From NCBI GenBank assembly GCA_012845835.1, contig JABAKD010000025.1:13979971-14043970 (forward strand): a DNA stretch of 64,000 nt, read 5' to 3'. The stretch comes from Undaria pinnatifida. Its lineage: Eukaryota > Sar > Phaeophyceae > Laminariales > Alariaceae. A program made the position numbers and the translations under genes. The notes beneath the pieces are model-generated. The model made no database searches and was not told the origin of the DNA. It saw only the letters and a program-made list of their open reading frames with translations. Shown here piece after piece: positions 42,304 to 53,014 of the stretch (the stretch's first letter is position 1; each line of letters begins with the position of its first letter).

Positions 42304-42775
42304 TAGCAGTCACTACATCGAGTACACTAAGGAACTTGTTCTACATGCAGACAAACACCATATATATGCGGGGAATCTCTGCTTGTTACTCCCCAGATGT
42401 GTGTCGTTGTATATTTAAGTTGTTACTAACTTCCCACCATAAGTATCGGGGAACGTTACGAGGAACATTCGAAGGAACCTTTCCATAAAACGGTCTGTTG
42501 GTAAGTATACAACGACCCGTAGAGTACATCTACCCGCAGCATGGGCCTTGTGCCGTGTCGATCAGGTGACGGTTAGCCCTACCTCGATCACTTATCGACG
42601 GCTCCTTACACCGCCTTCGTTCTCCTGCTTTTCTCTTGGTTTCCAACTTTTGGCCACATAAGCGCCACTTTCCACCCTGTCTCCTCTCTTTCATGTCCAT
42701 CACAAGGGGTCTTCGCAGACTCTTCGGTGCCACCTCTGCAGCTTTCATCACAGAGTCAGACCCTCGATACGCATT
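42303..42775. other. Second insertion inside the retrotransposon, unassigned
   Basis: About 470 bp separates EGVGVRIG from IKVVGMPVGTD, which are adjacent in intact relatives by family knowledge. It has no clear termini from families A-F and no ORF, so its identity is unknown. Confidence 0.45.
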
Positions 42776-44460
42776 ATTTTAACATAAAGGTGGTTGGGAT
42801 GCCCGTCGGCACTGACGCATACGCGAGGGAGAGCGCAACAGAGATAAACCAAGACGGGGGCGCGAAACAACTCGTGCGGATGCTGCCGCGCATGCTGGAC
42901 GAGCAACCAACCACCCTGGTCACCACCGGCCCTACGGCTCAACGGACCACCTACCTTGAATGCGTGGTGGATCCAGAATTGTCTCCGTCTTCATGCCGAA
43001 AGACAGATGGCAACGCCACATGGATGCTTGAGAAACTGCTTGATCTCCGGGGGCCGGGCAGCAGAGGAATCGTCGTTTTTCGAGAACGACTGCCCGACAA
43101 ATCGGTTGGCCCTGCAACCCTACCCACATGCGAAGACGAGCACGGGGGCCTGAGGGTCTGGGCTGTCGTCGGCTGAGGCCCGGAAGATGTCAGCATCCGC
43201 CGGAAGGTTGGTGGTGATGGTGCCACAGGTGCTCGCTGATCTTCCCGGCGCTATAAGGAGAGCGTCCGGAGGGAGGTGCTCGATTAAAACATCATATCAG
43301 CGCACGTCAGGGACCTCCGCGATATGCATAGGGCTTCAGAGGATGCTATGGCGAACATCGTGCCGGAACGCTGGTGGGACAGAGCCCTTTGAGCAGGAGA
43401 GAATGGCGCCCCAGGGCAATCAGTTGCGGAAGTGTTGCCGGCACACGACGCCGAAACTGCCAATTCCAGCAAAGCACGGCATAGACTGGGAAAGCTGGTA
43501 AACTGACTCCGTTATGAGAGGTACGTCGCTTCGCCGGACCAGCTCCCCGAGACGACGTCTAGGGGAGGCACGGGCGACTTACAAGAAGAGAAGGGCCCTA
43601 GAGGTTTGGCCACGGCCCGGCAACGGAGTGAACCGGGACCAGCGGCTACCGCGTTGTTATATGCGAGGCCTGTCGACTCGGCCAGACTTATTCCAGCGTC
43701 AGAGTTCGTGACCGCGAGAAGGAGATTTCTGGGGATTGGGAAGTTCCTGGTGGCAAGGTGCCCTTGCTGCGGTGCAGCAGAGGCTAAAACGCGGCATGCG
43801 CTACTGTGGCATCGACTGCGCGCGCGGGTGAACCAGGATCAGCCCCGGATGCACGCGCTCTCCCGAGCCGTTTATAGTACGTCCCTTTGCCACCTCAAGT
43901 GAGAAGCGCAGCCCGCTTCCACGCATACAGGGATCTCTGGATGGACATCGTTATCGAGACGGGAGGACTCCGAGATGCTGTGGCCTCGCAAGTATCGACA
44001 GAAAACGATATTGCGCGACGTCACGTATGCGGACCTACAGGCGGGGTCCACATGCGGACGGGAAGCCCTGACCGAGAGCGATCAGCTGCTTCTCATGCTG
44101 AGGTTTGCAAGCACAATCACACCCGTGCCGGGACTGCTGTCATTCGACGAGCGCAGCGACAAACTCGCCACTCTCGCAGTGGAAAGCTTTGGGCGCCTCG
44201 AAAGGACAGGAAGCGACCTGGCCGATCAGATGACGGATACCAGGGTCGGAGGGACGGACGGGTCGTCCTTAGCGCGGAAAGGCGTGCGAGGAATGCCTCT
44301 TCAAGGTCATCTCTGTGGCCACCCAAGTCGCGATTTCGCGCCGACTGCACGGATGTAGTACAAGTTAGCCCTGAAGAACCGCCAAGCCGTAAGGGGAAGC
44401 GGGAAAAAAAAGTAGGACTGCGGCCAATGACGTGGGGATGGAATGCTGATGAGCAGTAGG
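42775..44460 (+). pseudogene. Retrotransposon C-terminal region: RT end, zinc finger and endonuclease-like domain
   Basis: It starts IKVVGMPVGTDAYARE (42786). At 43759 it has a CPCCG knuckle followed by TRHALLWHRLRARVNQ and HALSRAV, a Cys/His finger. It then has LWMDIVIETGGLRDAV and, after a frameshift, ILRDVTYADLQAG, LSFDERSDKLATLAVESFGR and VGGTDGSSLARKGV. A Cys/His finger followed by spaced Asp residues suggests a restriction-like endonuclease. That assignment is inference. At least four frameshifts are present. Confidence 0.72.
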
Positions 44461-45225
44461 ATAGACTAAGCCCGTAGTAGCTAAAATGACAATATGTGGA
44501 GAAGGAAACAAACCGAAATGGTTTGTAGAGGGCTATAGAAGGGGTAGTCATGCTTTATGGACGCTGATTTGACTTGTATCAGAACCGCATTTACGCCATA
44601 CCGTGTGCCTCGAGTGTAAAAACTAGTTGACGTCTTGAATTAGTATTAATTAGACTAATTAAGTATTGTCGAAGGGCAAAACTAGACATTAAAATTACAG
44701 ATAAGTTGATTCAGACAACATGAAAATGCAGATGCTCATCGACGGGTATGAGTAGGTTTAGGCAAAACAGTGAGAATATAAGTACACGCCAAGAATAAGA
44801 TGTGACGAAGTTTTTGTAGCACAGGCGTTTGGAAAATCGACCCTCAGTCTAGTTTGTTTTGACCGTGCGTCGACGACTGATGGTATATAGTTTTCGTAGT
44901 ATTTATCATAGGCGTGAGCAAAGTCAAAGATTAACGCGTGAGGAAGAAGGTTGGCCACAAACCAATCAGATCATACACTTGCCGAGTTTGTATCTGCTGA
45001 CCAGCACGAGCGAAGCACGTAGTCGAGCAGAGTCCGCGCCATAGGTTCAAGACGTGATATAGAGGCTAATATAAAACTAGGTCTGATTGATTGGTGACGT
45101 GCCTTCCAACGGTAAAGCTGCACACCAATATTTTTCCAAGGCACCTCGCTTGAAGAAGTCCATACCTCGATGCGCGCTACGATAGAGGTTTCACCTTAGG
45201 CCAATACATTTTCGGAAATGACGGG
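44461..45225. other. AT-rich intergenic sequence
   Basis: No gene is recognised. It begins directly after the retrotransposon frame ends and could include its 3' UTR. An isolated A-type left end (GCGCGCTACGATAGAGGTTT) sits at 45173. Confidence 0.45.
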
Positions 45226-45227
45226 TC

Positions 45228-45765
45228 ACGCGTGCTGCGATAGGGATGTCGCGCCAATCTTTTTCTGGGGGTCTCCATTTTAGGAGGTTAACACCTCTCC
45301 CACAAAACCTGAATCATATTTGGATCGAAAATAGTCTAAACTGCTACCAGGGATGAAACAGACCGAGGTATACTAACGATAATGACTGATTCTACGATAG
45401 CCCCCCCCAAAACCCAGTGATTTTATTAAACGAACGTTTCATGGCTGCTCGACACGAGGAAGGGCGCTATCAAAAAATAGTCTCCATATGTTTTAGTGTT
45501 CGCAAAATTAAAAGGAGTATTGAACGATGACGTCGGGGTGGCAAGGGCCACCGTATTGCCGGAGACACGGCCGGGAGCTGGTCTTGAAACCGGCGATTTC
45601 GTTAAAGAAAACGTGGAGGTGCTAACGTGGAACGGCTTTAATCAGGAAACAAAAATAACCTATTTTCCGACGATTTTGGGCTAAGGAGCCCCGTCGTTCA
45701 GAAGTCGTTCGTAAGCCATTTCACACGAAAAGTGCTCGTACCTCTATCGTAGCACGTGCCGCTTC
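45228..45765 (+). mobile_element. Family A element split by a family E insertion
   Basis: Left half (45228-45390): ACGCGTGCTGCGATAGGGAT, CCATTTTAGGAGGTTAACAC. Right half (45640-45765): TTTTCCGACGATTTTGGGCT, CCCCGTCGTTCAGAAG, GTACCTCTATCGTAGCACGT. Between them is a complete family E element. Joined, the halves have the usual length of about 285 bp. Confidence 0.8.
45391..45638 (-). mobile_element. Family E element nested in A
   Basis: TTCTACGATAGCCCCCCCC at the left, CATGGCTGCTCGACACGAGG, GGTCTTGAAACCGGCGATTT, and AGGTGCTAACGTGGAA at the right. About 245 bp in reverse orientation. Confidence 0.78.
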
Positions 45766-45769
45766 TTAA

Positions 45770-46460
45770 CCCCCTCCCCCAAATCGTCGGAATGTCAATT
45801 CTCGTTTTTTTCAATATGTACGACTATTTTTGATGTCTAGGCCGTGGGTTTGTTCACATCATAATCGGGTTGTCATTTTGGTTTCCTTGAAATTCGTTTT
45901 TTGCTTGTGTGGGGTATTTGAGCTACTCGAGAGCCAAGAATCTTGCAGGTGGAAAAAAGAGGTACCTGGTACACCTCTAACGTAGCATTTGCCCCATACC
46001 TAGTACCCAAATACTTTTTTGGGGGGGGGAACGCAAAAACGGTACCCGGTGAGCAATACCCGGCCTACTTAATAGTCACGAAACGACAAGCTTAGATGAA
46101 ATCTCGACAAGTTTTGGTATAGGAACCGCGTTAGTCCGACACCCTTTTAGTCAGTAAGCGCAACCTCTAAGGTAGCTGGGAATGGAATCGCACAATTTAG
46201 GCAGCGTCCCGTTCCGCTAGTATCTAAATCTGGTGCAGGCCGAGGATTTTCGCGATCCAGGCATTCTTGTTTGTAATCGTGGATCACACGAGGAGGTTGC
46301 TGACTTTGTGTGGACGGGAAGCCTGGTGGGCCGCGTTGGAGGGCACACGGGAAGCGCGGGCGGACAAGTCAAACGCAGGGAACGATCTGCCAACATCGAC
46401 CCCATTGCCTGGTTCCGGGGAGACAAAGGCTACGCTGCCCCCCCCCCGGGGTACCCCGGT
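45770..46460. other. A-type remnant and unassigned sequence
   Basis: Bases 45770-46000 resemble a reverse A element (CCAAATCGTCGGAATGTCAA, GTCTAGGCCGTGGGTTTGTT, TACACCTCTAACGTAGCATT) with its left end missing. Bases 46215-46440 are GC-rich, with overlapping open frames on both strands and no splice evidence. Confidence 0.5.
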
Positions 46461-46610
46461 TTGAGCCACCCCACGGTAGAGTTGCAGCAGTTTCTAAGAA
46501 CTTGCTGAGCTCCCAAACATGAGGAGCTAGCTCAATACCTCGCCCGAAACACGACTTTGAAGGCGTTCGTTCGTTCGTTCGCGCAACTCGACCAAGCTTC
46601 CGTATGCCTT
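46440..46610 (-). mobile_element. Family C left half
   Basis: It has CACGGTAGAGTTGCAGCAG, GCTGAGCTCCCAAACATGAG, GAGCTAGCTCAATACCTCGC, CACGACTTTGAAGGCGTTCG with a GTTCGTTC tetranucleotide expansion, then CGCGCAACTCGACC. Reverse orientation. Confidence 0.65.
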
Positions 46611-46734
46611 TAGTCTTGAAAACAAATTATACTCTGCGTGTAAAGTTATCTGACTTATCAAACCGACTGCTGTTCACTTTTTCTTGAGGACCACAAGTGG
46701 CCAGAAACACCATGCATGCTTACCGTACTACTAA

Positions 46735-47320
46735 TGATAGTAGTACCGACCGTGGGATCATTCATTTTCACCCACGGGGTTGAGCCACTCGGACGAACGA
46801 CTCGGTGCCTCATGGACAAAACCACTTTATTCTTCTCAGGCAAATGGTTTTGGAGGCTGCGTCAGCTAAACAGTCCGGCCAATGTGGGGGCAACTGTGTT
46901 AGGGCCTTTTTTTTTGCGGTGGCTCGGGGTTCACCCGCGGGAGGGACCATCCGTCCTCTTCCTTTGCGACGTCGAAGCTCTATCGTGTGAGGTTTTCTTA
47001 ATATTGCGATGTGAAATCAGGAATGGTCTCAATGGGGTGAGCTGTGCTGCGCAGAAACAATGCCCTTTTATATAGGTATTTTGGTGTTGTGAGAGGTACG
47101 CGGTCGCTCGTGCGAGTGGTGAATAAACCCGTCGTGAAGATGGGAGTTCTCCGCTCCTATCGTGTAGCCTTGGTCTTCTGCTGTTTGCGGATTAATATCG
47201 AAAAATCAAAACAGAACGAAAAAGCCTTAAGACCGCAAACGGAACAGTGCGTGAGGTTTACTCGATCGAGGTACCCCGAGCCGCTTCGATAACCCCCCCC
47301 CCCCAAAAGTGATCCTCCTA
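46735..47320. mobile_element. Cluster of B-type sequence
   Basis: Cores GAGCCACTCGGACGAACGAC (46783), GGCTCGGGGTTCACCCGCGG (46922) and CGCTCGTGCGAGTGGTG (47105) lie with GACCGCAAACGGAACAGTG and CCCCCCAAAAGTGATCCTCC (47290). They suggest two or more overlapping B elements in opposite orientations. Confidence 0.55.
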
Positions 47321-47329
47321 CCTCCAAAT

Positions 47330-47780
47330 CGGTCGGGATAATCTTCGATGCACCGTGGGATATTTCATGGGATAGCCCACGCACCGTAGGGTGTACAATA
47401 GGAAACCCTGTATGGGATCAACGTATCCCAGCGGCAACTCCACATGGGGCATAAATTGATACCCGACGGGAAAGAACTTATCTAGCATGGGACGACCTGT
47501 ACAATCCTATCCAATATCCCGTAAGATGTACCACACGATCTAAATGTAGATATCAGGCAGCCCCTCGACGCAACGCGGGTTATCCCACTGTATATATCCC
47601 ACGGTATAACCCCCGCAACCAACGATGTCCCAAGCGACATTCGATGTCACATAAAAATCAACATGTTTTTCGAGGGGTATCCCACGGGGTGATGTGAAGT
47701 TATAGGGGGGACACAGAGTGCCTCCTGCAGGTCTGCCAAATGAGCAGGTCCTCGGAGAGTACTCACTTTCTTTTCCTTCA
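47330..47780. repeat. Repeat rich in GGGATA/TATCCCA words, mate of 38.3 kb
   Basis: TCCCACGGTATAACC, ATGGGATAGCCCACGC and many near-palindromic TATCCCAC words occur, then the block complementary to 38354-38413. There is no ORF. Identity unknown. Confidence 0.55.
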
Positions 47781-48250
47781 TAGAGACGTTGCTTTAATCG
47801 TTTCCACCAGAGCCCCGGATAGCTTCTGAGATCGGAGGCACGTGCCTCCGATATATTTCCTAACTTTCCCGAATATAAAACGCCAACCTTATTATACGAA
47901 ACCCATCAAAATGATCCAAAATTCGGATAATTGCAGGCCTTTCGAGGCCGGCTCTTAGCAAAAATCCACGATCCCATAGGTTTAAGATATACTACCGAAA
48001 CATTACGGATGATCCGACAGATAATCCATGGGACAGATACCGCACGGAATACAACAGAGGTTTCATGATTCGTTGGGGATCCGACTATGTGATCACATGT
48101 CTACTGTTTCGCGGTCTGTGACGACATATTTTGTACCTGGTTGGATACGTATTTCTCGTGAAGACAGCACACATCGTGGCTGCGTGCCAGGAGTGTGTCG
48201 CAAACCCCGCCTCGTACAGTTAGTCAAATGTTTTTGGTCGAGATGGAAGC
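47781..48250. other. Nothing recognised
   Basis: Includes a short GATCGGAGGCACGTGCCTCC inverted repeat at 47830-47851. A plus-strand frame here (48028-48357) runs into the family E element and is not supported. Confidence 0.4.
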
Positions 48251-48251
48251 G

Positions 48252-48480
48252 TTCTAGGGTAGCCCCCCAACTTTTCTCTAACGAAATCGCCGGTTTCGAA
48301 ACCAGCTCCCGTTCGCTATCTCCTGAAACACGGTACCCCGACGTCCTCGACCGATAAACCTTTGCACACAAGAAAATATGTGGATACTCTTCTTTCAACA
48401 GTATCCTTCCTTGTGTCGAGCAGCCCTGAATGAAACGTCCGTGAAAGAAAACCGCTGGTTTTTGGGGTGGGCTATCGTAG
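48252..48480 (+). mobile_element. Family E element
   Basis: TTCTAGGGTAGCCCCCCAAC at the left, GCCGGTTTCGAAACCAGCTC, GTGTCGAGCAGCCCTGAATG, and GGGGTGGGCTATCGTAG at the right. Confidence 0.78.
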
Positions 48481-48484
48481 TAAG

Positions 48485-50130
48485 AACCAGTCGATGTGAG
48501 TCTGCAGGACCTAACGGCCACAGCAGCGACCTTGCTGTAGGTACCATCAGCCAACTCGTTCTGACTTCAGTCGGCAAGACGGATATCGAAGCCAGCTATG
48601 GCCAACCGACTCGCCGACTTGAGTCAGGCAAGCGAAGACCGAGCCAAATTACGATATCCCCCCTTAGCAGAAGGGATCTCGCTCGACAGCAAGAAATAAA
48701 ACGGTGCAAGTCTACCCGTAGCATGATTCACGCAATCGCGACGACACTTGGGAGGGGGGGGACGGGGTTATGATCCGTCCCCGGGATTTCAGGTCTTCTT
48801 GCGCTTCACATGCTCCCGCTGCACCCGTCCGAGGACATATAGAGGTCTATAGCGCAATAGTTAACTCGAACCCACAGGCCAGCGTGCAGCGACAGCCAAA
48901 ACCCGCAGCAACGTGTGTATATATGCCCTAGTCACAGGTGTGTACATCATATCAAAACCTCTGCCCAACAACAGTTTGTGAACTGTATGGACTGCGACAC
49001 ATTATTTGGTGGTATAGATGCAGAGTTCATCCCATCATCAAACAGAGGGGTTGCATGTTTTGGGCAAAAAGTGTTGGTTTAGGCTTCCTCGCTAGCGTGG
49101 TGACGTCACCAGAGATCGTATTTCGAGGAAGCCTATACACTAGTTCATACTGGTGAACGATGGCCATTATATTGGACCGAGCTCGGGGAGGTGAACGCGC
49201 TGGACCGGGGCTGACTCAAGACGCTTTTTTCCCGGGATGCTTCAGGAGCGATTTTCCTTCGTCATCGACCTCCACCCTGCACGACAGTGACGGAACCCGC
49301 ACGTACACCAGCAGCAACCGGGAGTAAGACCATCGAGACGCAGCCTAGGACAACCAGATACCGGAAGAGGCGGAGCAGTCAGGGATGGACAGCGTTCGAG
49401 CCAGAAGAGCCACGGTCCTTCACCTGCTAGCCAGACCTCCTAGTACGTACTTGCATCGAGCGAGAGATTTCGAGGCTGATTTTTGAGCTGCAGTTAAGAG
49501 CAGTTCTGCGCGACGATGGTTGGGAAAGGGGGGATGGCAGTGGAAGTACAGCCAGCGAAGCTAATGGAACTTGCGTTTGGAAAATGAAATGCGCAGGAGG
49601 GTGGAGCACATGAGAAGCAGGAAAGCGATTGGAAGCGAGAAGGCACTGACACTGGTTGGTCTTTCTGCATCTTCGGGGGTTGGGGGGCACGAGACGCCTG
49701 GTCGGCGCCTACCCGTCCGCGGCGAACACGTGTACGCGGAAAGAGGTGGCTTTCTACAGCACGAGGTCCGAGATCGAAAAGGCACGTATTTCTCTCAAGT
49801 ACTACAGCAGTAAGTAGTAGTATCAAAACATGCTTGTTAGTCGAATGATGATATACTACAACCTGGTATAGTCTAATTAGCTGTTTTATAGCGATTACGA
49901 TTTTCTTTGGTCGGCATAGCGCTTACTCGAGGTAGGGTCAGCTGAATGATGCTATACTACAACGGGTATAGTTCCGATTGATACTGTGCTAATCAAGCGT
50001 GACTACGAACTGAAATGCTGGGTATTTGGAGGGATGAGCGATTGTTTTTATTAGTGATGTTTGCTATTGCGGAGCATATGATAACGCTCACCTTAGCGAT
50101 AGCCGAATTTTCTGTCGTATATGTACATTG
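48485..50130. other. Unassigned intergenic sequence
   Basis: Bases 49170-49815 are GC-richer with overlapping open frames on both strands, but no domain, splice chain or start was found. A small direct repeat, ATGATGATATACTACAACCT at 49844 and ATGATGCTATACTACAACGG at 49945, is the only structure seen. Confidence 0.4.
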
Positions 50131-50139
50131 TAAAAATAA

Positions 50140-50715
50140 AAATACACTGCAACTGTGAGATCGAATATTTTGTCGAAACTCATCTTTGCAAGCTGTGTGT
50201 GATACTCCGATCGCGCGTATTACGGGTTGTGTGTCCTCATTTAGGATATAGGTCGGTCGGCGACTCCCCTTGGAACTACAGTGTAGCTATGAAGGTCAAC
50301 AGGTCAGTCTGTCCGCGGAAACTATAAAACCCGTTTCTGAGGGGGACAAAATCTGACAGCTGTGGAAGGAAATGCATCAGTTTATCAAGTGGATCCTGTA
50401 CATCGAATAACCGGTAAGGAGAGGGCGGAGTTTTTAAGGACGTGGGGGCCTTGTTTTGATCAAAAGGGGGCGAGGGGGGGGGGGGGGGGGGGGGGGGACG
50501 GGTCGGGCAGCTCAGTTTGTGCGTGGAAACTATAAATCCTTCAAAGGGATACATCGGACAGTTTTGGAAAGAATGCACCCGTCTATCATAGGGGGGGGGG
50601 GGCGGGGGGGGAGAACGGGCGGGGCAGCTCAATCTGTGCGTGGAAACTATACATCCCTTAAGGGGATAAATGTGACGGTTTTGGAAAGAACGCACCAGCA
50701 TATAATGTATATCCT
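50140..50715. repeat. Tandem units with GTGGAAACTATA words
   Basis: CAGTTTGTGCGTGGAAACTA (50511), CAATCTGTGCGTGGAAACTA (50630) and CAGTCTGTCCGCGGAAACTA (50305) each begin a unit that continues GGGATA or GGGGACAAA, GACAGTTTTGGAAAGAATGC and ends in a G-run or CCTGTTCGTCG. At least three units with variable G-tract length. Confidence 0.75.
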
Positions 50716-50749
50716 GTTCGTCGTACAACCAGTGAGTTGAGGGTGGATT

Positions 50750-51060
50750 GTTCGAGGGGGTGGCGGTGGGGTGGGGGGGGTGGGGAGGGGGGGGGGGGGG
50801 AGGGTGGGGGGGGTGGGGAGGGGGGGGGTGGGGAGGGGGGGGGGGTGGGGAGGGGGGGGGGTGGGGAGGGGAGGGGGTGGGGAAGGGGGTGGGTGGGGAG
50901 GGGGGGGGGGTGGGGGGGGAGGGGGGGGGGTGGGGAGGGGGGGGGGGGTGGGGAGGGAGGGTGGGGGGTGGGGAGGGGGGAGGGCGGGAGGGGGGGTCTG
51001 GGGAGGGGGGTGGGGGTGGGGGTGGGGGGGCGGTGGGGAGGGGGGGGGGGGGAAGTTAGG
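50750..51060. repeat. G-rich minisatellite (GGGGTGGGGAGGGGGG)n
   Basis: About 310 bp with G on the plus strand except for single T, A or C. The unit is roughly 15-20 bp and irregular. It produces three plus-strand Gly-rich frames and a Pro-rich minus frame, all artefacts. Very high G-quadruplex potential. Confidence 0.95.
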
Positions 51061-51071
51061 TCGCATTGATG

Positions 51072-51640
51072 TAGGGGTTTGCTACACGCGTGGTGCTAGG
51101 TTTAGGGGATGGTGCGGGTGGTGGGGAAGGAGGGGGCGTTGGGGGCGGGGGGGGGGGGGGGGGGAGATTGCAGCAGTGGCATGGATGGGTCTAGAAAGAT
51201 AATGAGGTGATATCCAGCGCGTGGAAGTGTTTATTACTCTGGCGGATTTCGGTATTAGGTGGGGCGTTTGAGCAAGAGAGAGCAGGGAGAAAAAAAAGGG
51301 AGGGAGGGGTGGAAAGGGTTTTCAAGAGGTTTAGGCCAGCTATAATATTAATATACACTCCAGCTGTGAGATCAAATATTTGGTCGAAACTCATCTTTGC
51401 AAGATTGTGTGTGATACTCCGATCGCGCGTATTAATAATATTTGTAGGGGCTTGCTATACGCGTGGTGTTAGATCTAGGCGATCGTGCGGGTGGTGGGAA
51501 AGGAGGGGGCGTTGGAGCGGGGGGGGGGTGATGAATGAAAGCTACGTCACATGACGTGATATCAATTGCGTAGAAATTTTTATTACTCTGGCCGATTTCG
51601 ATTGTAAGTGGAGCGTTTGAACAACCTGGGCGGGGAAAAG
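51072..51640. repeat. Tandem duplication, period about 380 bp
   Basis: GTAGGGGTTTGCTACACGCG at 51071 and GTAGGGGCTTGCTATACGCG at 51445, each followed by GTGCGGGTGGTGG, GGAGGGGGCGTTGG, TGATATC, TTATTACTCTGGC and GTTTGA in order. The word GTGTGATACTCCGATCGCGC before the second copy also occurs at 50197. Confidence 0.8.
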
Positions 51641-51697
51641 AAAAGGGGGAGGGGCTACATATATATATATATTTTTTTTTTTCACACACATATACCG

Positions 51698-51990
51698 TCC
51701 AGCTTCTCGACAAGCCGTGGTCGCAGGTGTCGTACCTCCCCCCCCCCGGTTCTTGCCTTCAATTTTTATCGCGCATAGGGTTCACCAATCCCACTGCTCG
51801 TCGATTTTTAATCGAGTGTTGCTCACTCACGCTCTCGCGCTTGCTGCAAGTCAATTTGTGCACAAGAAAAAGTTCCCACGAATTTATACGAGTATGCACT
51901 CGGCGGGGCTCGAACTCACGAAACTGACCTATACCAGGCTCGAGGACAACCTGATACGCCACCGGGGCGACCGGAATCAGTACAAGTATG
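51698..51990 (+). mobile_element. Family F element with tRNA-like module on the minus strand
   Basis: The left part is collinear with 6885-7040. At 51908-51990 the minus strand has CGCCCCGGTGGCGTATCAGG (A-box-like) and GTGAGTTCGAGCCCCGCCG (B-box-like). The tRNA-like module is in the opposite orientation relative to the shared flank compared with 7.2 kb, so it may be a separate SINE-like unit. Confidence 0.5.
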
Positions 51991-51999
51991 TGATATCGT

Positions 52000-52600
52000 A
52001 GGAGTTGGCACTTTGGTTCATTTTCATTCAACCATTTTCCCTCGGTTCCGAAGAGTCAAGAGGATAAATAGTTACTGCCGAAAAGAGCATGACTTCTGAT
52101 CCTGGTCGTTGGAAAATATCATGGTATTGTTTGGTGGATTAGCGGCCTATACTACTGATAGATGGTACCTGGTACATGGTCGTGTTGGCATTTTTTTTTC
52201 TTTGGTTGGCCGGCAAAAGTTCACATATGATACGATCGTATGTGCATCCGTGCTTCATTTTTTTGTTGCAACAACGAGAGGTGATGGATAAGGTGGTTGC
52301 GTTTTCAGCACACAACTGAATCTTCAACCCTGCCTGTGTTATGCCTACACTATTAATACAGTACCTGTGGTACCAGGTTTGAGAATCGTAGTTTATTTCC
52401 GTATTTTCTGGGCAATAGTGGACGATAGGATTGTGCCCCCCCCGCCCCCCCCCCCCCCCCCCCCCCCTCCCCCAATGCCGTACAAAACCGAGTGATCAGG
52501 GGGGAATGGTAGACAATTAAGGCTTATACTCTTCACAGGTGATCACACGTCATGTACGAACGAACGCACAGCAGTAGCATACGAGCAAAATATCCCGCCG
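52000..52600. other. Nothing recognised except a poly-C run
   Basis: A C-run with a G interruption lies at 52435-52467. Frames around 52109-52330 are short and unsupported. Confidence 0.4.
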
Positions 52601-52633
52601 ACCTACTATCCCGCCGTTTCAGGGGGGGGGGAA

Positions 52634-53012
52634 TGTTGTAAGGCTTAGTTTGGGTAAGCTATTGGTTAACCTTCTGCCAGTGGCCAAACGGACTAATACC
52701 TCATTAATACCTCAACAAATGGCGTCGTCGACAGAACATCGGTCGTGGGTTCAAATCCCACATCCACCACACCAGGTACCTGGTGATAAACTTTTTCAGA
52801 CTTCCCCATGTCGAACTTGTAAAATACTCTCCCCGGTATCCCCAGGACACGAAACGGCTTGGGTATTGAAAGGTCTGCAAGTATATCCGACCGACCTACT
52901 ATCCCGCCGTTTCAGTGAAGGAAAGTGTTATTATAAGGCTTCGTTTGGGTACGCTATCGGGTAACCTTTTGCAAGTGGTCAAACGGACTAATGCCCCACT
53001 AATACCTTAACA
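52634..53012 (+). mobile_element. Miniature LTR-like element, copy 2, in a tandem arrangement
   Basis: Direct repeats are 52634-52717 and 52926-53012. TGGCGTCGTCGACAG follows the first at 52720. A perfect T-arm (GTGGGTTCAAATCCCAC) followed by ATCCACCA lies at 52746. Just upstream, 52590-52633 (TATCCCGCCGTTTCAGGGG) is the 3' interior end of another copy, so the original arrangement was repeat-interior-repeat-interior-repeat, as produced by unequal recombination between LTR elements. Confidence 0.72.
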
Positions 53013-53014
53013 CA

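Noticed and set aside
49494-49826. Overlapping ORFs on both strands
   Set aside because: No domain, splice chain or repeat match was found, so it is left as unassigned sequence.
50647-51202. Gly-rich and Pro-rich ORFs
   Set aside because: They are translations of the G-rich minisatellite.
52746-52771. Functional tRNA gene inside the miniature LTR-like element
   Set aside because: Only the T-arm and CCA-like end are tRNA-like. No D-arm, anticodon arm or 5' acceptor strand could be found upstream.
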